Positions 6,109 to 7,838 of a DNA stretch of 7,838 nucleotides are shown one piece after another. The notes beneath the pieces were generated by a model. That model worked only from the letters and a program-made list of their open reading frames with translations. It had not been told where the DNA came from and did no database searches. Both the position numbers and the translations under genes were made by a program. The stretch's first letter is position 1. Every line of letters starts with the position of its first letter. Source of the DNA: an uncultured Oscillospiraceae bacterium (lineage in GTDB: Bacteria; Bacillota_A; Clostridia; Oscillospirales; Oscillospiraceae); contig CANRMG010000085.1 of NCBI GenBank assembly GCA_947631675.1, positions 1 through 7,838 on the forward strand. The letters are read 5' to 3'.

Positions 6109-7838
6109 ATGACACAAATGCGCACCCATACCTGCGGCCAGCTTCGTCTTTCCGACGCGGGGAAGCCCGTGAAGATCGTCGGCTGGCTTGAGAACGTCCG
6201 GGAGGTGGGCTCTGCCCTTGCCTTCGCGGTCATCCGGGACTTCTACGGCACCACCCAGGTGGTGGCCGAGACCGAGGATATGGTAAAGGCCTTCCGGGCC
6301 ATCACCAAGGAGAGCACCGTCTCCGTGGAGGGCACGGTCCGGGAGCGGGACAGCAAGAACCCGAAGATCCCCACCGGCGAGATCGAGGTGGTCCCCGCCA
6401 AGGTGGAGGTGCTGGGCCGCTGCCACTATAACGAGCTGCCCTTTGAGATCAACCGCAGCCGGGAGGCGGACGAGACCATCCGCCTGAAGCACCGCTACCT
6501 TGACCTCAGGAATCCCGCGGTGAAGAAGAACATCATCCTCCGGTGCAACGTGGTGGCGGCGCTGAGAAACGCCATGATCGCCCACGATTTCCTGGAGATC
6601 ACCACCCCCATCCTGACCGCCTCCAGCCCGGAGGGGGCCCGGGATTACCTGGTGCCCGCCCGGAAGCACCCGGGCAAGTTCTATGCCCTGCCCCAGGCGC
6701 CCCAGCAGTTCAAGCAGCTTTTGATGACCTCCGGCTTCGACCGGTACTTCCAGATCGCCCCCTGCTTCCGGGACGAGGACGCCCGTGGCGACCGCTCCCC
6801 CGGCGAGTTCTACCAGCTGGACATGGAGATGGCCTTCGCCACCCAGGAGGACGTATTCGCCGTCATCGAGGACGTGCTGCCGCCCATCTTCGCCAAGTAT
6901 GGCACCTATAACATCGCCTCCCAGCCGCCCTTCAAACGCATCAGCTACAACGACGCCATGGAGACCTACGGCACCGATAAGCCGGACCTGCGCATCGACC
7001 TGACCGTGAAGGATATGACCGACCTGGCCCACGGCACCGAGGGCTTCGAGCCCTTCGCCCAGGCCAAGGTGGTGAAGATCGTGCCCTGCACCGGCGCGGC
7101 CCTGACCCGCAAGCAGATCGACAAGCTCTGCGACGACATCGCCGTCCAGTCCGGCGTCAAGCCCTACTGGGTGCGCATGGACGAGACCGGCGCCCTGGTG
7201 GGCGGCGTGGCCAAGTTCCTGGCGGGACATGAGGAGGAGCTGAAAGCCTTGGGGCTGCTCCCCGGCGCCCTGGGCATCATCGCCGCGGGCACGAAGGACG
7301 CCGCCCGCAAAACCGCCGGCGTGGCGGTGAAGATGCTGGGCGCGGCCGTGCCCGGCCACATGGACGAGGCCCGGTACGAGTTCTGCTGGATCGTGGACTT
7401 CCCCATGTTCGAGATCGGCGAGGAGTCCGGCGAATTGGAGTTCTGCCACAACCCCTTCTCCATGCCCAACGGCGGCCTGGAGATCCTGGAAAAGGCGGAA
7501 AAGGGCGAAGTGGACCCCCTGGACATCTACGCCTACCAGTACGACCTGGTGTGCAACGGCGTGGAGCTTAGCTCCGGCGCGGTGCGGAATCACGACCCCG
7601 ACATCATGGTGAAGGCCTTCGAGATGGTGGGCCTGGGTGAGGCGGACGTGAAGGCCAAGTTCCCCGCCATGTACAACGCCTTCTGCTACGGCGCGCCTCC
7701 TCACGCGGGCATCGCCCCGGGCGTGGACCGCATGGTCATGCTCCTGGCGGGCGAGCCCTCCATCCGGGAGATCATTCCCTTCCCCATGAACAAGAACGCC
7801 CAGGACGTGATGATGGGCGCCCCCTCCGCCGTGGAGCA
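6109..7838 (+). CDS. aspS: Aspartate--tRNA ligase (3' end cut by the window)
   Basis: This class II synthetase charges tRNA-Asp. 576 codons are visible and open to the window edge; bacterial AspRS is near 590-600 residues, so only a short tail is missing. Order: N-terminal anticodon OB-fold (from RTHTCGQLRLSD, 5-16), catalytic core with SSPEGARDYLVPAR (172-185), motif 2 with CFRDEDARGDRS (219-230), the bacterial GAD insertion (about 290-420), and motif 3 with GIAPGVDRMVMLL (534-546, Arg541). The GAD insertion separates it from AsnRS and archaeal AspRS. Variant points: NVREVGSALAF (29-39) replaces the usual RRRDxGxLIF with one extra residue, SPGEFYQLD (230-238) has one extra residue in the motif 2 loop, and CHNPFSMP (446-453) replaces HHPFTxP. 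ATG 6109 lies 3 bases after the hisS stop; GGGAG at 6093-6097 is rather far (11 bases), and ATG 6118 is a less likely alternative. Confidence 0.95.
   Translation, partial: MTQMRTHTCGQLRLSDAGKPVKIVGWLENVREVGSALAFAVIRDFYGTTQVVAETEDMVKAFRAITKESTVSVEGTVRERDSKNPKIPTGEIEVVPAKVEVLGRCHYNELPFEINRSREADETIRLKHRYLDLRNPAVKKNIILRCNVVAALRNAMIAHDFLEITTPILTASSPEGARDYLVPARKHPGKFYALPQAPQQFKQLLMTSGFDRYFQIAPCFRDEDARGDRSPGEFYQLDMEMAFATQEDVFAVIEDVLPPIFAKYGTYNIASQPPFKRISYNDAMETYGTDKPDLRIDLTVKDMTDLAHGTEGFEPFAQAKVVKIVPCTGAALTRKQIDKLCDDIAVQSGVKPYWVRMDETGALVGGVAKFLAGHEEELKALGLLPGALGIIAAGTKDAARKTAGVAVKMLGAAVPGHMDEARYEFCWIVDFPMFEIGEESGELEFCHNPFSMPNGGLEILEKAEKGEVDPLDIYAYQYDLVCNGVELSSGAVRNHDPDIMVKAFEMVGLGEADVKAKFPAMYNAFCYGAPPHAGIAPGVDRMVMLLAGEPSIREIIPFPMNKNAQDVMMGAPSAVE

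Noticed and set aside
4633..7704. A 1023-codon open frame on the - strand across hisS and aspS
   Set aside because: Its product is a low-complexity mix of Gly, His, Ala, Val and Leu with no motif, the expected mirror of GC-rich third positions; the + strand genes are certain here.

Overview
The window is GC-rich bacterial DNA packed with genes on the + strand. Codon third positions are mostly G or C, yet the gene set and order are those of Firmicutes/Clostridia (maf, mreC, mreD, a class B PBP2, a methylglyoxal-synthase homologue, then hisS-aspS). Together this suggests a GC-rich gut-type Oscillospirales relative such as the Flavonifractor/Oscillibacter group. The assignment is an inference from gene order and protein style, not from a marker gene.

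Layout: (1) 1-156 is the 3' end of an unrecognised gene that overlaps the start of maf. (2) 147-719 is maf, a house-cleaning nucleotide pyrophosphatase. (3) 716-4255 is the cell-elongation block: mreC (TTG start overlapping the maf stop), mreD (3 bases later) and a PBP2-type transpeptidase. (4) 4293-4703 is a small methylglyoxal-synthase homologue that has lost the catalytic aspartate and other active-site residues. (5) 4720-4750 is a strong hairpin just ahead of hisS. (6) 4765-6105 is hisS and 6109 to the end is aspS, lacking only its last codons. There is no gap over 61 bases between genes, no canonical intrinsic terminator and no opposite-strand gene. The whole stretch could be one transcription unit.

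How the genes fit together: MreC and MreD are the membrane scaffold that activates the PBP2 transpeptidase in the rod-elongation machine. Maf is a common neighbour of mre genes in Firmicutes. mreB, radC, rodA and minCD, frequent members of this cluster elsewhere, are not inside this window. hisS-aspS is a common Firmicutes pair, but both enzymes here have sequence features unlike the Bacillus/E. coli versions, and there is no room for a T-box leader.

Most notable points: the apparently non-catalytic methylglyoxal-synthase fold between a wall gene and two tRNA synthetases; a Cys-Cys-His-Cys set in PBP2 that lines up with a zinc site I recall from Acinetobacter PBP2; the hairpin sitting 3 bases from the hisS ribosome-binding site; and the paired atypical HisRS/AspRS. 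I see no mobile element, CRISPR array, RNA gene or plainly new multi-gene system.
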